From an uncultured Lachnospiraceae bacterium (GTDB taxonomy: Bacteria; Bacillota; Clostridia; Lachnospirales; Lachnospiraceae): a stretch of 61,918 nt of DNA. Below are positions 17,597 through 28,775 of the stretch, piece after piece; within the stretch, counting starts at the first letter, position 1, and each line of letters starts with the position of its first letter. Under the pieces are notes generated by a model. It was not told the DNA's origin, did not search any database, and was given only the letters and a program-made list of their open reading frames with translations. Location of the stretch: assembly GCA_947574135.1 (NCBI GenBank), contig CANPIM010000010.1:1-61918 (forward strand), given 5' to 3'. The position numbers were made by a program, and so were the translations under genes.

Positions 17597-20182
17597 CTAT
17601 ACTGTTTTTTCCGCCGTGAGCCTGCCGTCCACCAGATCGATGGTAATGGTATCTCCCTGGGAAATGGTTCCCCCCAGAATCAGCCGGGCTGTGAGAGTCT
17701 CCACATATTTTTGCACATAGCGCTTCAGGGGGCGGGCGCCGTAGACCGGATCATAGCCATTGTCAATAATAAACTGCTCCGCCCTTGGGGTCAGGGTCAG
17801 GGACAGCTCCCGGTCAGCCAGGCGGGCATTGAGCTCCGCCATAAGCAGATGGATAATGCCCCCAATATTGTCCTTGGTGAGGGGCTTAAACAGAATGGTC
17901 TCGTCCAGCCGGTTTAAAAATTCCGGCCGAAAATGGGCCCGCAGCTCATTCATAACCAAATCCTGGGCCTGGCTGCTGATTTCTCCCCTGGCATCGATGC
18001 CCTCCAACAGGTAGGAGGAACCGATATTGGAAGTCATAATTAAAATGGTATTCTTAAAATCAACCGTTCGCCCCTGGGAATCGGTGATACGGCCGTCGTC
18101 CAGCACCTGGAGCAGCACATTGAACACATCCGGGTGCGCTTTTTCTATCTCGTCAAAGAGCACCACAGAATAGGGCTTTCTTCGCACGGCCTCTGTGAGC
18201 TGACCGCCCTCCTCATAGCCCACATATCCGGGAGGCGCCCCGATAAGCCGGGAGACGGAATATTTCTCCATGTATTCACTCATGTCAATGCGCACCATAT
18301 TCTGCTCATCGTCGAACAGGCTGGCGGCCAGGGCCTTGGCCAGCTCCGTCTTGCCCACGCCGGTGGGGCCCAGAAACAGGAAGGAACCGATGGGCTTGCT
18401 GGGATCCTTGATACCGGCCTTGGAACGGATAATGGCATCTGTCACCTTCTGTACCCCTTCCTCCTGTCCAATCACCCGTTTGTGAAGCTCCTCATCCAGG
18501 TGCAGGGTTTTATTTCGCTCACTTTCTGTCAGCTTGGCAACCGGGATGCCGGTCCAGCGGGAGATAATGCGGGCGATTTCGTCCTCGGTGACGCTCTCAT
18601 GAACCAGAGACAAATCCTGATTTTTTACCTTGTCCTCCTCCGCTTTTAGCTGCTGCTGAAGAGCGGGCAGCTGGCCGTACTGGAGTTCGGCAGCCTTGTT
18701 CAGATCATAGGCCTGCTGGGCCGCCTGAATCTGCTTATTGACCTCCTCGATTTCCTCCCGAAGCTTCTGCAAACGCTCCACGCTGGTTTTTTCATTGTCC
18801 CACTGCGCCTTGCGGCTGGTAAATTCCTCCCGAAGCTCCGCCAGCTCCTTTTGTAGATGCTCCAGACGCTCCTGGCTCAGGCGGTCTGTCTCCTTTTTCA
18901 GGGCAGCCTCCTCAATTTCCAGCTGCATCACCTTTCGGCTCAGCTCGTCCAGCTCCGTGGGCATGGAGTCCAGCTCTGTCTTAATCAGAGCACAGGCCTC
19001 ATCCACCAGGTCGATGGCCTTATCCGGCAGGAACCGGTCGGAAATATACCGGTTGGAGAGAGTGGCTGCAGAAACCAGGGCGCCATCCGTGATTTTCACT
19101 CCGTGGAAAACCTCGTACCGTTCCTTGAGGCCCCTAAGAATGGAGATGGTGTCCTCCACCGTGGGCTCATCCACCAACACCGGCTGGAACCGACGCTCCA
19201 GGGCGGCGTCCTTCTCGATATACTGCCGGTATTCGTCCAGGGTGGTGGCACCGATACAGTGCAGCTCTCCCCGGGCCAGCATGGGCTTTAGCATATTGCC
19301 TGCATCCATGGCCCCGTCGGTCTTTCCGGCCCCCACAATCAGGTGAAGCTCGTCAATAAAGAGAATAATATTGCCCTCGCTTTTTTTCACCTCCTCCAGC
19401 ACAGCCTTGAGACGCTCCTCAAATTCACCCCGGTATTTTGCTCCGGCCACTAAAGCGCCCATATCCAGGGCAAAAAGCTTTTTATCCTTTAGCCCTTCGG
19501 GAACATCCCCCCGGACAATCCGCTGGGCCAGTCCTTCAATGGCAGCCGTCTTGCCTACACCGGGCTCTCCGATAAGCACCGGGTTATTTTTTGTCTTTCT
19601 GGACAAAATACGGATAATGTTGCGGATCTCCCCGTCTCGTCCGATGACCGGATCAAGCTTCTGCTCCCGGGCCCGTTCCACCAGATCATAGCCATATTTG
19701 CTTAAGGTGTCATAGGTAGCCTCCGGATTGTCGCTGGTCACCCGCTGATTTCCCCGAACCGTGGACAGGGCCTGAAGAAAGCGCTCCTTTGTAATGCCGT
19801 ACTCCTTCCACAGAGGCTTCATAGAGGGGCTCTGGTTGTCCAAAAGGGCCAAAAAGAGGTGCTCCACGGACACGTATTCGTCCCCCATACGTTTGGCCTC
19901 ATCCTCCGCGGAGATCAGGGCTTTATTCAGATATTGCCCCACATAGGGCTGTCCGCCGGAGACTTTCACCCGTCGGGAGAGAAATTCCTCTACCTTATTT
20001 AAAAAGTGATCCTGGTTGATTTCCATTTTGGCAATGAGCTTTAGGATCAGGCTGTCCTCCTGGCGGAGGAGGCTTGCCAGCAGATGCTCCTGTTCGATTT
20101 CCTGGTTTCCATATTCATAGGCGATTTTTTCCAGGTCATTGACCGCCTGCAGAGATTTCTGCGTAAATTTGTTAATATTCAT
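17597..20182 (-). CDS. clpB: ATP-dependent chaperone ClpB
   Basis: The 861-residue disaggregase has the N-terminal Clp repeat domain ([20 protein letters not shown]), a first AAA+ module with GEPGVGKTA, a coiled-coil middle domain (about 410-525) and a second AAA+ module with [15 protein letters not shown]. The coiled-coil middle domain separates it from ClpA/ClpC. ClpB extracts proteins from aggregates together with DnaK. It lies divergent from hrcA-grpE-dnaK-dnaJ. It has its own promoter and a large leader hairpin, and I see no CIRCE element on its side other than the one shared in the intergenic region. Confidence 0.97.
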   Translation of the reverse strand: MNINKFTQKSLQAVNDLEKIAYEYGNQEIEQEHLLASLLRQEDSLILKLIAKMEINQDHFLNKVEEFLSRRVKVSGGQPYVGQYLNKALISAEDEAKRMGDEYVSVEHLFLALLDNQSPSMKPLWKEYGITKERFLQALSTVRGNQRVTSDNPEATYDTLSKYGYDLVERAREQKLDPVIGRDGEIRNIIRILSRKTKNNPVLIGEPGVGKTAAIEGLAQRIVRGDVPEGLKDKKLFALDMGALVAGAKYRGEFEERLKAVLEEVKKSEGNIILFIDELHLIVGAGKTDGAMDAGNMLKPMLARGELHCIGATTLDEYRQYIEKDAALERRFQPVLVDEPTVEDTISILRGLKERYEVFHGVKITDGALVSAATLSNRYISDRFLPDKAIDLVDEACALIKTELDSMPTELDELSRKVMQLEIEEAALKKETDRLSQERLEHLQKELAELREEFTSRKAQWDNEKTSVERLQKLREEIEEVNKQIQAAQQAYDLNKAAELQYGQLPALQQQLKAEEDKVKNQDLSLVHESVTEDEIARIISRWTGIPVAKLTESERNKTLHLDEELHKRVIGQEEGVQKVTDAIIRSKAGIKDPSKPIGSFLFLGPTGVGKTELAKALAASLFDDEQNMVRIDMSEYMEKYSVSRLIGAPPGYVGYEEGGQLTEAVRRKPYSVVLFDEIEKAHPDVFNVLLQVLDDGRITDSQGRTVDFKNTILIMTSNIGSSYLLEGIDARGEISSQAQDLVMNELRAHFRPEFLNRLDETILFKPLTKDNIGGIIHLLMAELNARLADRELSLTLTPRAEQFIIDNGYDPVYGARPLKRYVQKYVETLTARLILGGTISQGDTITIDLVDGRLTAEKTV

Positions 20183-20210
20183 AAAATCGGCTCCTTTCTC
20201 AAAAATAAAA

Positions 20211-20249
20211 GACCCTCACATCAAGCATACTATGCTTAAGGTAAGGGCC
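20211..20249 (-). promoter_or_regulatory. Leader hairpin of clpB
   Basis: In the clpB transcript, GGCCCTTAC pairs with GTGAGGGTC (two G-T pairs) around an inner perfect palindrome AAGCATA-C-TATGCTT (20223-20237 on the plus strand). A T-rich stretch follows on the transcript, and the start codon is 28 bases beyond the hairpin. It resembles an intrinsic terminator in an attenuator position, or a thermosensor-like leader. Confidence 0.6.
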
Positions 20250-20269
20250 GTATTTCAATCACTACCTAG

Positions 20270-20298
20270 TATATAGCACCAATGGAGAAAAAATGCAA
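20270..20298 (-). promoter_or_regulatory. Promoter of clpB
   Basis: On the minus strand TTGCAT (20293-20298) and TATATA (20270-20275) are 17 bases apart, placing the start about 80 bases before the clpB ATG and just upstream of the leader hairpin. Confidence 0.6.
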
Positions 20299-20372
20299 GA
20301 GGTTTTTGGAACTTTTTTATGGTGGATTCCTGAACTGGTTTTTATGGAAATCTTAAAAATATATAAACAGTC

Positions 20373-20432
20373 TTGACAAATTTAGGTGGGAGTGATATTT
20401 TAATGTTAGCACTCAAGAGGGCCGAGTGCTAA
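20373..20432 (+). promoter_or_regulatory. hrcA promoter with CIRCE operator
   Basis: TTGACA at 20373-20378 is followed at 17 bases by TATTTT at 20396-20401. A perfect CIRCE element lies at 20406-20432: TTAGCACTC, nine bases, GAGTGCTAA. HrcA bound here represses its own operon, and GroE/DnaK status controls HrcA activity. This directly supports heat-shock regulation of the hrcA-grpE-dnaK run. Confidence 0.95.
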
Positions 20433-20462
20433 TAGAGTAAAAAAGGGTTAGGAGGTGGCAGG

Positions 20463-21491
20463 ATGCAGTTGGATGAGAGGAAGTTTCGGATTTTGCAGGC
20501 TATCATCCAGAATTATCTGGAGACTGGAGAGCCGGTGGGGTCCCGAACCATTTCCAAGTATTCCGACTTGAATTTAAGCTCCGCCACCATTCGAAATGAA
20601 ATGTCTGATCTGGAGGAGATGGGCTATATTCTACAGCCCCATACCTCCGCAGGGCGGATTCCTTCGGATAAGGGCTACCGGTTGTATGTGGATCATATGA
20701 TGGAAGAAAAGGATAAAGAGGTCCAGGAGCTCAAGGAGCTTATGATCAGCCGTACAGACCGGATGGAGCAGGTGTTGAAGCAGGTGGTGAAGGTGCTGGC
20801 CACCAATACCAATTATGCCACCATGGTCTCCACACCCCGGTCCAGAGGGAATAAGCTGAAATTTATCCAGCTGTCCAAGGTGAACAGCACCCAGATTTTG
20901 GCTGTCATTATGATGGAGCGCAATCTGGTTCGCAACCGGGTCATTGATGTGACGGAGGAGCTGGATCAGGAGACGGTTTTAAAGCTGAATATCCTGTTAA
21001 ACAGTATTTTGAACGGTCTGTCCATTGAGGAGATTAATCTGAATATGATTATGGCCTTGAAGGAGCAGGCCGGAGCCCACAGCGCTTTGGTGGGGGATGT
21101 GATTGACGCCGTGGCGGAGGTTATCCGGGCAGAGGAAGAAGTGGAGATTTACACCAGCGGGGCTACCAATATTTTCCGGTATCCGGAGCTGACGGAAAAC
21201 GGAAAGGCCAGCGAGCTTATCAGTGCCTTTGAGGAGAAAAAGGAATTGACCGATCTGGTCAATGAAACCATGGCAAACAGCGAGGAGCGAGGCATCCAGA
21301 TTTACATTGGACAGGAAGCGCCGGTGCAGACCATGAAGGACTGCAGTGTGGTGACAGCTACCTACGAGCTGGGAGAGGGGATGCAGGGCACCATCGGGAT
21401 CATCGGTCCCAAGCGGATGGATTACCAGAAGGTGGTGAATACCTTAAAAACTCTCACAGAGCAGCTGGATGATATATATGGGAGAGAGTAA
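20463..21491 (+). CDS. hrcA: Heat-inducible transcription repressor HrcA
   Basis: The 342-residue repressor has an N-terminal winged helix (ILQAIIQNYLETGEPVGSRT, SSATIRNEMSDLEEMGYI) and the HrcA family motif HTSAGRIPSDKGYRLYVD. It binds CIRCE as a dimer; a perfect CIRCE lies 30 bases upstream of its start, so it is autoregulated. GAGG just before the ATG gives a normal ribosome-binding site. It is first in the order hrcA-grpE-dnaK-dnaJ, the classical class I heat-shock operon. Confidence 0.97.
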   Translation: MQLDERKFRILQAIIQNYLETGEPVGSRTISKYSDLNLSSATIRNEMSDLEEMGYILQPHTSAGRIPSDKGYRLYVDHMMEEKDKEVQELKELMISRTDRMEQVLKQVVKVLATNTNYATMVSTPRSRGNKLKFIQLSKVNSTQILAVIMMERNLVRNRVIDVTEELDQETVLKLNILLNSILNGLSIEEINLNMIMALKEQAGAHSALVGDVIDAVAEVIRAEEEVEIYTSGATNIFRYPELTENGKASELISAFEEKKELTDLVNETMANSEERGIQIYIGQEAPVQTMKDCSVVTATYELGEGMQGTIGIIGPKRMDYQKVVNTLKTLTEQLDDIYGRE

Positions 21492-21576
21492 CCGAGAACA
21501 TACCAAGGTTCGGCCGGAGGAAAAGGGCTAAAAGGCAGGACAGGGGCAGAAAAGAAAGAAAGGAAGGGCAGTACCC

Positions 21577-22266
21577 GTGGATCAGGAAAAACAGTGGGAA
21601 GAAGCACAGGCTGCAGAGGAGCAGCAGGAGGAATATAAGGCCGGGGCAGAGCCGGAGGCTGGAGAGGAAATAGAAAAGCAGGAAAGTACCGGAGCAGAGC
21701 CGGAAGCAGAAGCGGAAACCGAAGAGCAGGCAGGGGAGGAGACCCGGGAAGCTCAGGAGGAAGAGCGCGAGGCCGAAGAGAAGGAAGCGGAGGGAGGAAA
21801 ATCCTTTTTCAAAAAGAAGAAAAAGGAGGATAAGAAGGATCTTCGCATTGCAGAGCTGGAGGACCGGGTAAAACGGCAGCTGGCAGAGTTTGAAAACTTC
21901 CGCAACCGGACGGAAAAGGAAAAATCCCATATGTATGAGGTGGGAGCCCGGGATATTATCGAGAAGATGCTTCCCGTGGTGGATAACTTTGAGAGAGGGC
22001 TGGCAGCCGTTCCGGAGGATCAGAAGAGCAATCCCTTTGCGAAGGGCATGGATAAGATTTATAAACAGCTGATGACCACCCTTTCCGAGCTGGGAGTAGC
22101 CCCCATAGAGGCCGTAGGCCAGGAATTTGACCCCGACTTCCACAATGCGGTGATGCATGTGGAGGATGAGGAGCTGGGAGAAAATATCGTGGCAGAGGAA
22201 TTCCAGAAGGGCTATCTCTACAAGGAAACCGTCATCCGCCACAGTATGGTAAAAGTCGCAAACTGA
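21577..22266 (+). CDS. grpE: Nucleotide exchange factor GrpE
   Basis: The 229-residue protein has a long, very acidic glutamate-rich N-terminal extension (about 1-80), then the GrpE coiled coil (RIAELEDRVKRQLAEFENFRN) and beta domain ending HNAVMHVEDEELGENIV and KGYLYKETVIRHSMVKVAN. It exchanges ADP for ATP on DnaK. The start is GTG 21577 behind a GGAAGGG site. The acidic extension is longer than in most GrpE proteins but similar ones occur in clostridial species. Confidence 0.95.
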   Translation: MDQEKQWEEAQAAEEQQEEYKAGAEPEAGEEIEKQESTGAEPEAEAETEEQAGEETREAQEEEREAEEKEAEGGKSFFKKKKKEDKKDLRIAELEDRVKRQLAEFENFRNRTEKEKSHMYEVGARDIIEKMLPVVDNFERGLAAVPEDQKSNPFAKGMDKIYKQLMTTLSELGVAPIEAVGQEFDPDFHNAVMHVEDEELGENIVAEEFQKGYLYKETVIRHSMVKVAN

Positions 22267-22287
22267 CGCGAAAGCTACAAGCAGTGC

Positions 22288-22352
22288 GAAAGATGGCAGA
22301 CAAAGGACTGCGTCGTGCAAGCACGAAAGCAGGCGTTTGGCTGACATCTTTC
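22288..22352 (+). other. Structured grpE-dnaK intergenic element
   Basis: Seventeen-base arms at 22288-22304 and 22336-22352 are complementary apart from two positions, and inside them are nested stems CTGC/GCAG and CGTGC/GCACG. The whole 160-base gap between grpE and dnaK is unusually long for this operon. It may be an RNA processing or stability element that sets the dnaK level apart from hrcA/grpE. Confidence 0.6.
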
Positions 22353-22396
22353 CTAGGGCGCCAGAGAAAAAGCTTACAACGAAATTTGGAAAATAA

Positions 22397-24289
<1,893 letters not shown>

Positions 24290-24340
24290 GAAAGCCATCT
24301 GCCCGCGGGGTTCCGATGAAACCATACTTGTGACAGACAT

Positions 24341-24372
24341 GATATGCAGCACAAATTTGTGTGCTGCATATC
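24341..24372 (+). other. Strong hairpin between dnaK and dnaJ
   Basis: GATATGCAGCACA (24341-24353) is exactly complementary to TGTGCTGCATATC (24360-24372), giving a 13-bp stem. No T-run follows, so it is not a plain terminator. It probably limits readthrough or protects the dnaK mRNA 3' end. Confidence 0.65.
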
Positions 24373-24418
24373 GTACTGCCTGCATACTTGATGAAACAGG
24401 AAAAAGAGGAAGGTAACA

Positions 24419-25588
24419 ATGGCAGAACAGAAAAGAGATTATTATGAAGTCCTGGGAGTGGAGAAAAGCGCCGATGATGCGGCTATAAAAAAGGCGTACC
24501 GTCAGCTTGCAAAAAAGTATCATCCGGATATGAACCCTGGCGACGCAGAGGCGGAGAAAAAGTTTAAGGAGGCCTCGGAGGCTTATGCGGTTCTCAGCGA
24601 CCCGGATAAGAGGCGGCAGTATGACCAGTTTGGCCATGCGGCATTCAGCCAGGGCGCAGGGGGCGGCGGCTTCGGCGGCTTTGACTTTAACGGCGCGGAT
24701 ATGGGAGACATTTTCGGGGATATTTTCGGAGATTTGTTTGGCGGCGGTCGCAGTCGCAGGGCCAACAACGGGCCCATGCAGGGAGCCAATATCCGGGCGC
24801 AGATTCGCATTACCTTTGAGGAGGCTGTATTTGGCTGCGATAAGGAAATTGAGCTGAATTTAAAGGACGAGTGCGGCAAATGCCACGGCACCGGCGCCAA
24901 GCCGGGGACCTCTCCGGAGACCTGCTCCAAATGCGGGGGCAAAGGCCAGGTGGTATATACCCAGCAATCCCTCTTTGGCATGGTGCAAAACGTGCGTCCC
25001 TGTCCGGAGTGTAACGGAACGGGAAAGATTATCCGGGAGAAATGTCCGGACTGCTATGGAAGCGGCTTTATTTCCAGCCGGAAAAAAATTGCAGTAACCG
25101 TGCCGGCTGGTATTGACAACGGCCAGAGCATTCGGATTCGGGGGAAGGGTGAGCCCGGGGTTAACGGCGGTCCCAGAGGGGATTTGCTGGTGGAGGTGGC
25201 TGTATCCAGGCATCCCATTTTCCAGCGACAGGATATGAATATTTATTCCACGGCCCCCATAAGCTTTGCCACGGCGGCCCTGGGCGGCACCGTGCGCATT
25301 AAGACTGTGGACGGCGAGGTGGAGTATGATGTGAAGGCCGGTACCCAGACGGACACCCGGGTGCGGCTTCGTGGGAAGGGCGTTCCCTCCCTGCGGAATA
25401 AAAACAGCAGAGGGGATCATTTTGTGACCCTGGTGGTGCAGGTGCCCACGGATCTGTCCAGAGAAGCCAAGGAGGCCCTGCGGGCCTATGACGATGTGTG
25501 CAATGGCAGGAGCGCTTCCACCGGAAAAGGGAAGAAAAAGGGCTTTATGGGCAAGGTGAAGGAAGCTCTGGACGAGTTGGAAGAGTAG
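24419..25588 (+). CDS. dnaJ: Chaperone DnaJ (Hsp40)
   Basis: The 389-residue co-chaperone has a J domain with HPD ([11 protein letters not shown]), a glycine/phenylalanine-rich linker ([12 protein letters not shown]) and four zinc repeats [24 protein letters not shown] and CPDCYGSG. The C-terminal substrate-binding domains follow. It stimulates DnaK ATPase and delivers clients. GGAAGG lies just before the ATG. It is followed by a clear terminator, so the chaperone operon ends here. Confidence 0.98.
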   Translation: MAEQKRDYYEVLGVEKSADDAAIKKAYRQLAKKYHPDMNPGDAEAEKKFKEASEAYAVLSDPDKRRQYDQFGHAAFSQGAGGGGFGGFDFNGADMGDIFGDIFGDLFGGGRSRRANNGPMQGANIRAQIRITFEEAVFGCDKEIELNLKDECGKCHGTGAKPGTSPETCSKCGGKGQVVYTQQSLFGMVQNVRPCPECNGTGKIIREKCPDCYGSGFISSRKKIAVTVPAGIDNGQSIRIRGKGEPGVNGGPRGDLLVEVAVSRHPIFQRQDMNIYSTAPISFATAALGGTVRIKTVDGEVEYDVKAGTQTDTRVRLRGKGVPSLRNKNSRGDHFVTLVVQVPTDLSREAKEALRAYDDVCNGRSASTGKGKKKGFMGKVKEALDELEE

Positions 25589-25647
25589 TGCATAGAAGCG
25601 CTTTATAAATGGAAAGCATAGGGCGAGAGGTAAAAGGCCATACTTTT

Positions 25648-25692
25648 GGGGGAATCCGGAAGAAATTCCAGAGGATTCCCCCGTATTTTTTG
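25648..25692 (+). terminator. Terminator after dnaJ
   Basis: GGGGGAATCC (25648-25657) pairs perfectly with GGATTCCCCC (25673-25682) and is followed by a T-rich run. Confidence 0.9.
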
Positions 25693-25700
25693 GAATGGCA

Positions 25701-25729
25701 TTGACAAATCCCTCCCTTTGGGATAAAAT
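25701..25729 (+). promoter_or_regulatory. Promoter of the ABC importer operon
   Basis: TTGACA (25701-25706) and TAAAAT (25724-25729) are 17 bases apart. The leader to the start codon is about 75 bases. I saw no T-box or other riboswitch in it. Confidence 0.82.
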
Positions 25730-25810
25730 GCTAACGGTGGCTTGCTGCTTTAACGCGCCATAGTGGAAAAGTGGCAGCCTGTAAACAAGCAACTTAGGGA
25801 GGAATTTATC

Positions 25811-26764
25811 ATGAAAAAATGTATCGCGATGATGCTGGTGCTGGCTATGACATTGTCCATGACTGCATGTGGCAGCAAAAAAGACAAGGTTTACCATGTG
25901 GGAATCTGCCAGCTGGTGCAGCACGACGCCCTTGACGCGGCTACGGATGGCTTTATGGATGCTCTGAAGGAAGAGCTGGGCGATCAGGTAGAGTTTGACG
26001 AGCAGAATGCGTCCGGCGATCCGGCCACCTGCGCAACGATTATTAATCAGTTTGTATCCAACGAGGTGGATTTGATTCTTGCAAACGCCACTCCTGCATT
26101 GCAGGCAGCACAGGCGGGAACCGACACCATTCCCATTCTGGGAACCTCCGTAACAGAGTATGGCGTGGCCCTTGGAATCAAGAATTTTGACGGAACCGTA
26201 GGAGGCAATATCTCCGGAACCTCTGATTTGGCACCTCTGGACCAGCAGGCCCAGATGCTGAACGACCTGTTTCCGGATGCAAAGACGGTAGGTCTCATCT
26301 ACTGCTCTGCGGAGGCCAACTCCCAGTATCAGGTGGATACCGTTCAGGCTTATCTGGAGGGAATGAACTACACTTGCACCCAGTATCCTTTCGCAGATTC
26401 CAATGATATTGCTTCTGTGGTACAGAAGGCTGTGGATGAGAATGAGGTTCTCTACGTTCCCACGGATAATACGGCGGCATCCAATGCGGAAGTGATTAAA
26501 AATATTTGTGTTCCCGCCAAAATTCCTGTAGTTGCAGGTGAGGAAGGAATTTGTGAGGGCTGCGGCGTTGTGACTCTGTCCATCAGCTACTATGATCTGG
26601 GCGTGGCAACCGGAAAGATGGCTGCCAAGATCCTGAAGGGCGAGAGCGATATTTCCTCAATGCCCATTGAGTATGCTCCCCAGTTTACCAAGAAATACAA
26701 CAAGGAGATCTGCGATGCTCTGGAGATTCCCATTCCGGAGGATTACGTGGCTATCGGTGAGTAA
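25811..26764 (+). CDS. ABC importer substrate-binding lipoprotein (TrpX/ABC_sub_bind type)
   Basis: The 317-residue protein begins MKKCIAMMLVLAMTLSMTAC, a signal peptide with a lipobox ending in Cys-20, so it is anchored outside the membrane. Segments such as VYHVGICQLVQHDALDAATD, IPILGTSVTEYGVAL and VLYVPTDNTAASNAEVIKN match the PF04392 family, whose streptococcal member TrpX binds tryptophan. The actual substrate here is not known. ATG 25811 follows GGAGG; upstream in-frame codons do not encode a signal peptide. Permease and ATPase genes follow in order. Confidence 0.88.
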   Translation: MKKCIAMMLVLAMTLSMTACGSKKDKVYHVGICQLVQHDALDAATDGFMDALKEELGDQVEFDEQNASGDPATCATIINQFVSNEVDLILANATPALQAAQAGTDTIPILGTSVTEYGVALGIKNFDGTVGGNISGTSDLAPLDQQAQMLNDLFPDAKTVGLIYCSAEANSQYQVDTVQAYLEGMNYTCTQYPFADSNDIASVVQKAVDENEVLYVPTDNTAASNAEVIKNICVPAKIPVVAGEEGICEGCGVVTLSISYYDLGVATGKMAAKILKGESDISSMPIEYAPQFTKKYNKEICDALEIPIPEDYVAIGE

Positions 26765-26793
26765 TTTCGCTGAAATGTACAGGGGATTACAAA

Positions 26794-26832
26794 ACGTTCC
26801 CTTTTCGTGCCGTTGCGCAGCGATTATGAATA
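26794..26832 (+). repeat. 39-nt dispersed motif, copy A
   Basis: This stretch matches 42864-42902 at 33 of 39 positions, including an exact GCGCAGCGA core and a TATGAATA end just before the ribosome-binding site of the next gene. The two downstream genes are unrelated. Confidence 0.6.
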
Positions 26833-26847
26833 CCAGGAGGAATGGAT

Positions 26848-27777
26848 GTGGATATATTTAAGCTTTTCAATGCTCTGCCGGGAGCATGCGCTCAGGGTCT
26901 GATCTGGGGAATTATGGCTATTGGCGTTTATATTACTTATAAGGTTCTGGACCTGGCGGATCTGACAGTAGATGGGACCATGACAACCGGAGGAGCTGTC
27001 TGTATAATGCTGATGCTCAATGACTGTCCGGTGGGGCTTGCGCTTCTGGCCGCTTTTGGGGCAGGTATTCTGGCCGGCTTTGTGACAGGACTTTTACATA
27101 CGGTGATGGGAATTCCTGCGATTCTTTCGGGAATCCTGACGCAGCTTGGCCTTTATTCTGTCAATTTAAGAATTATGGGCGGGAAGGCAAACCAGGCCAT
27201 CAGCGTGGACAAATTCAATCTGCTGGTCTCCCTGCGCTGGGTGAAAGGGGCTCCCTTCTATAAAAATACCATTTTTACGGTCTGCATTTTTATTGTCTGC
27301 ATTATCGCCATCCTCTACTGGTTTTTTGGAACGGAGCTGGGATGCTCCATCCGCGCCACGGGCAGCAATCCCAACATGTCCCGGGCCCAGGGAATCAACA
27401 CGGATGTGAACAAAATTCTGGGGCTGATGCTCTCCAATGGTATCGTAGCCTTGGCCAGCGGGCTCTATGCCCAGTATCAGGGCTTTTCCGATATCAATGC
27501 GGGCCGGGGCGCTATTGTTATTGGCTTGGCGGCCGTGATTATCGGGCAGGTGGTTTTTGGCAAGATTCGCGGTAACTTTGCTTTTAAGCTGCTGTCTGTG
27601 GCTTTGGGCGCTATTATTTACTATCTGGTGATTCAGGTGGTGCTGTGGCTGGGGTTGAATCCCAATGATTTGAAGCTACTCTCGGCTATTGTGGTTGCCG
27701 TGTTCCTGGCTATCCCTTATCTGAAGGGAAAATATTTTGCCAAGCCTGTGAAAAAGGGAGGTGCGCCCCATGCTTAA
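26848..27777 (+). CDS. ABC importer permease (TrpY type, BPD_transp_2)
   Basis: The 309-residue protein is very hydrophobic, with about eight to nine predicted membrane helices and the family motif GSNPNMSRAQGINTD. It forms the channel for the lipoprotein-delivered substrate. An ATG at 26842 lies only one base behind AGGAGG, whereas GTG 26848 has a seven-base gap and is the better start. The 3' end overlaps the ATPase start by eight bases, so the stoichiometry is probably coupled. Confidence 0.88.
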   Translation: MDIFKLFNALPGACAQGLIWGIMAIGVYITYKVLDLADLTVDGTMTTGGAVCIMLMLNDCPVGLALLAAFGAGILAGFVTGLLHTVMGIPAILSGILTQLGLYSVNLRIMGGKANQAISVDKFNLLVSLRWVKGAPFYKNTIFTVCIFIVCIIAILYWFFGTELGCSIRATGSNPNMSRAQGINTDVNKILGLMLSNGIVALASGLYAQYQGFSDINAGRGAIVIGLAAVIIGQVVFGKIRGNFAFKLLSVALGAIIYYLVIQVVLWLGLNPNDLKLLSAIVVAVFLAIPYLKGKYFAKPVKKGGAPHA

Positions 27778-28564
27778 AATTGAAAATATCTGGAAAACCT
27801 TTAACGTGGGGACAGTCAATGAAAAGACGGCTCTTCAAGGCTTATCCCTCACTCTCAGAGAGGGAGATTTCGTAACGGTCATCGGCGGAAACGGAGCGGG
27901 AAAATCCACCATGCTCAACGCAGTGGCCGGGGTCTGGCCGGTGGATGAGGGAAAGCTTTATATTGACAATGTGGATGTGACAAAGCTGCCGGAATATAAG
28001 CGGGCAGCCTATCTTGGGCGGGTGTTTCAGGATCCCATGACGGGAACGGCGGCCAATATGCAGATTCAGGAGAATCTGGCCCTGGCCTTGCGCAGGGGAA
28101 AGAAGAGATTCTTAAGCATAGGAATCACCCGGAGCGAGCGGGAGATGTATCAGGAGAAGCTAAAGGTGCTGGGGCTGGGACTGGAGGAGCGCATGACCAG
28201 CAAGGTGGGATTGCTCTCCGGTGGCCAGCGCCAGGCATTAACCCTATTGATGGCTACCCTGAAAAAGCCCAAGCTTTTGCTGCTGGATGAGCATACGGCG
28301 GCGCTGGATCCCAAGACGGCGGCCAAGGTATTGGAGGCCACGGATCGGATCGTAGGGCGGGATCAATTAACGACCCTGATGATCACCCACAATATGAAGG
28401 ACGCCATTGCTCACGGAAACCGGCTCATTATGATGCACGAGGGCCGGGTGATCTATGATGTGTCCGGGGAGGAAAAGAAACGCCTGAAAGTTTCGGATCT
28501 GCTGGAGAAATTTGAGCAGGCCAGCGGCGGCGAATTTGCCAATGACAGGATGATGTTGGCTTAA
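27770..28564 (+). CDS. ABC importer ATP-binding protein (TrpZ type)
   Basis: The 264-residue protein has Walker A GGNGAGKST, the signature LSGGQRQAL, Walker B LLLLDEHTAALD and the H-loop MITHN. It energises import with the upstream permease. ATG 27770 lies eight bases after GGGAGG and overlaps the permease stop; a GTG at 27761 is part of that site and is rejected. It closes the three-gene importer. Confidence 0.92.
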   Translation: MLKIENIWKTFNVGTVNEKTALQGLSLTLREGDFVTVIGGNGAGKSTMLNAVAGVWPVDEGKLYIDNVDVTKLPEYKRAAYLGRVFQDPMTGTAANMQIQENLALALRRGKKRFLSIGITRSEREMYQEKLKVLGLGLEERMTSKVGLLSGGQRQALTLLMATLKKPKLLLLDEHTAALDPKTAAKVLEATDRIVGRDQLTTLMITHNMKDAIAHGNRLIMMHEGRVIYDVSGEEKKRLKVSDLLEKFEQASGGEFANDRMMLA

Positions 28565-28582
28565 CAAAAAATTTTTGAAGGA

Positions 28583-28637
28583 TTAGCCCCTTTCTGTGCG
28601 AGGATGGTTTTGTATGACGCATGGAAGGGGGCATTTC
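28583..28637 (+). terminator. Probable terminator after the ABC importer
   Basis: GCCCCTTTC and GGAAGGGGGC form an imperfect stem with a long loop, followed by a T-rich stretch. It is weaker than the other terminators in the window. Confidence 0.45.
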
Positions 28638-28775
28638 TATGGAGAATGTCAAGATTGTCTTGGGAAAAGGAAAAACCTATAAAAAGACGGGAAATTTTAT
28701 GATTTCCATGGTCGGATAAGGATTCCTATGATATGATAATAGTAAATGACCACAGAACGGAAAGGGATATTTTCA

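Noticed and set aside
25730..25810. T-box or riboswitch ahead of the Trp-type importer
   Set aside because: The leader is only about 75 bases and lacks the T-box and specifier-loop signatures.
28640..28723. Small open frame MENVKIVLGKGKTYKKTG... of 27 codons
   Set aside because: Possible ribosome-binding site, but no similarity, no operon context and it lies behind a terminator.
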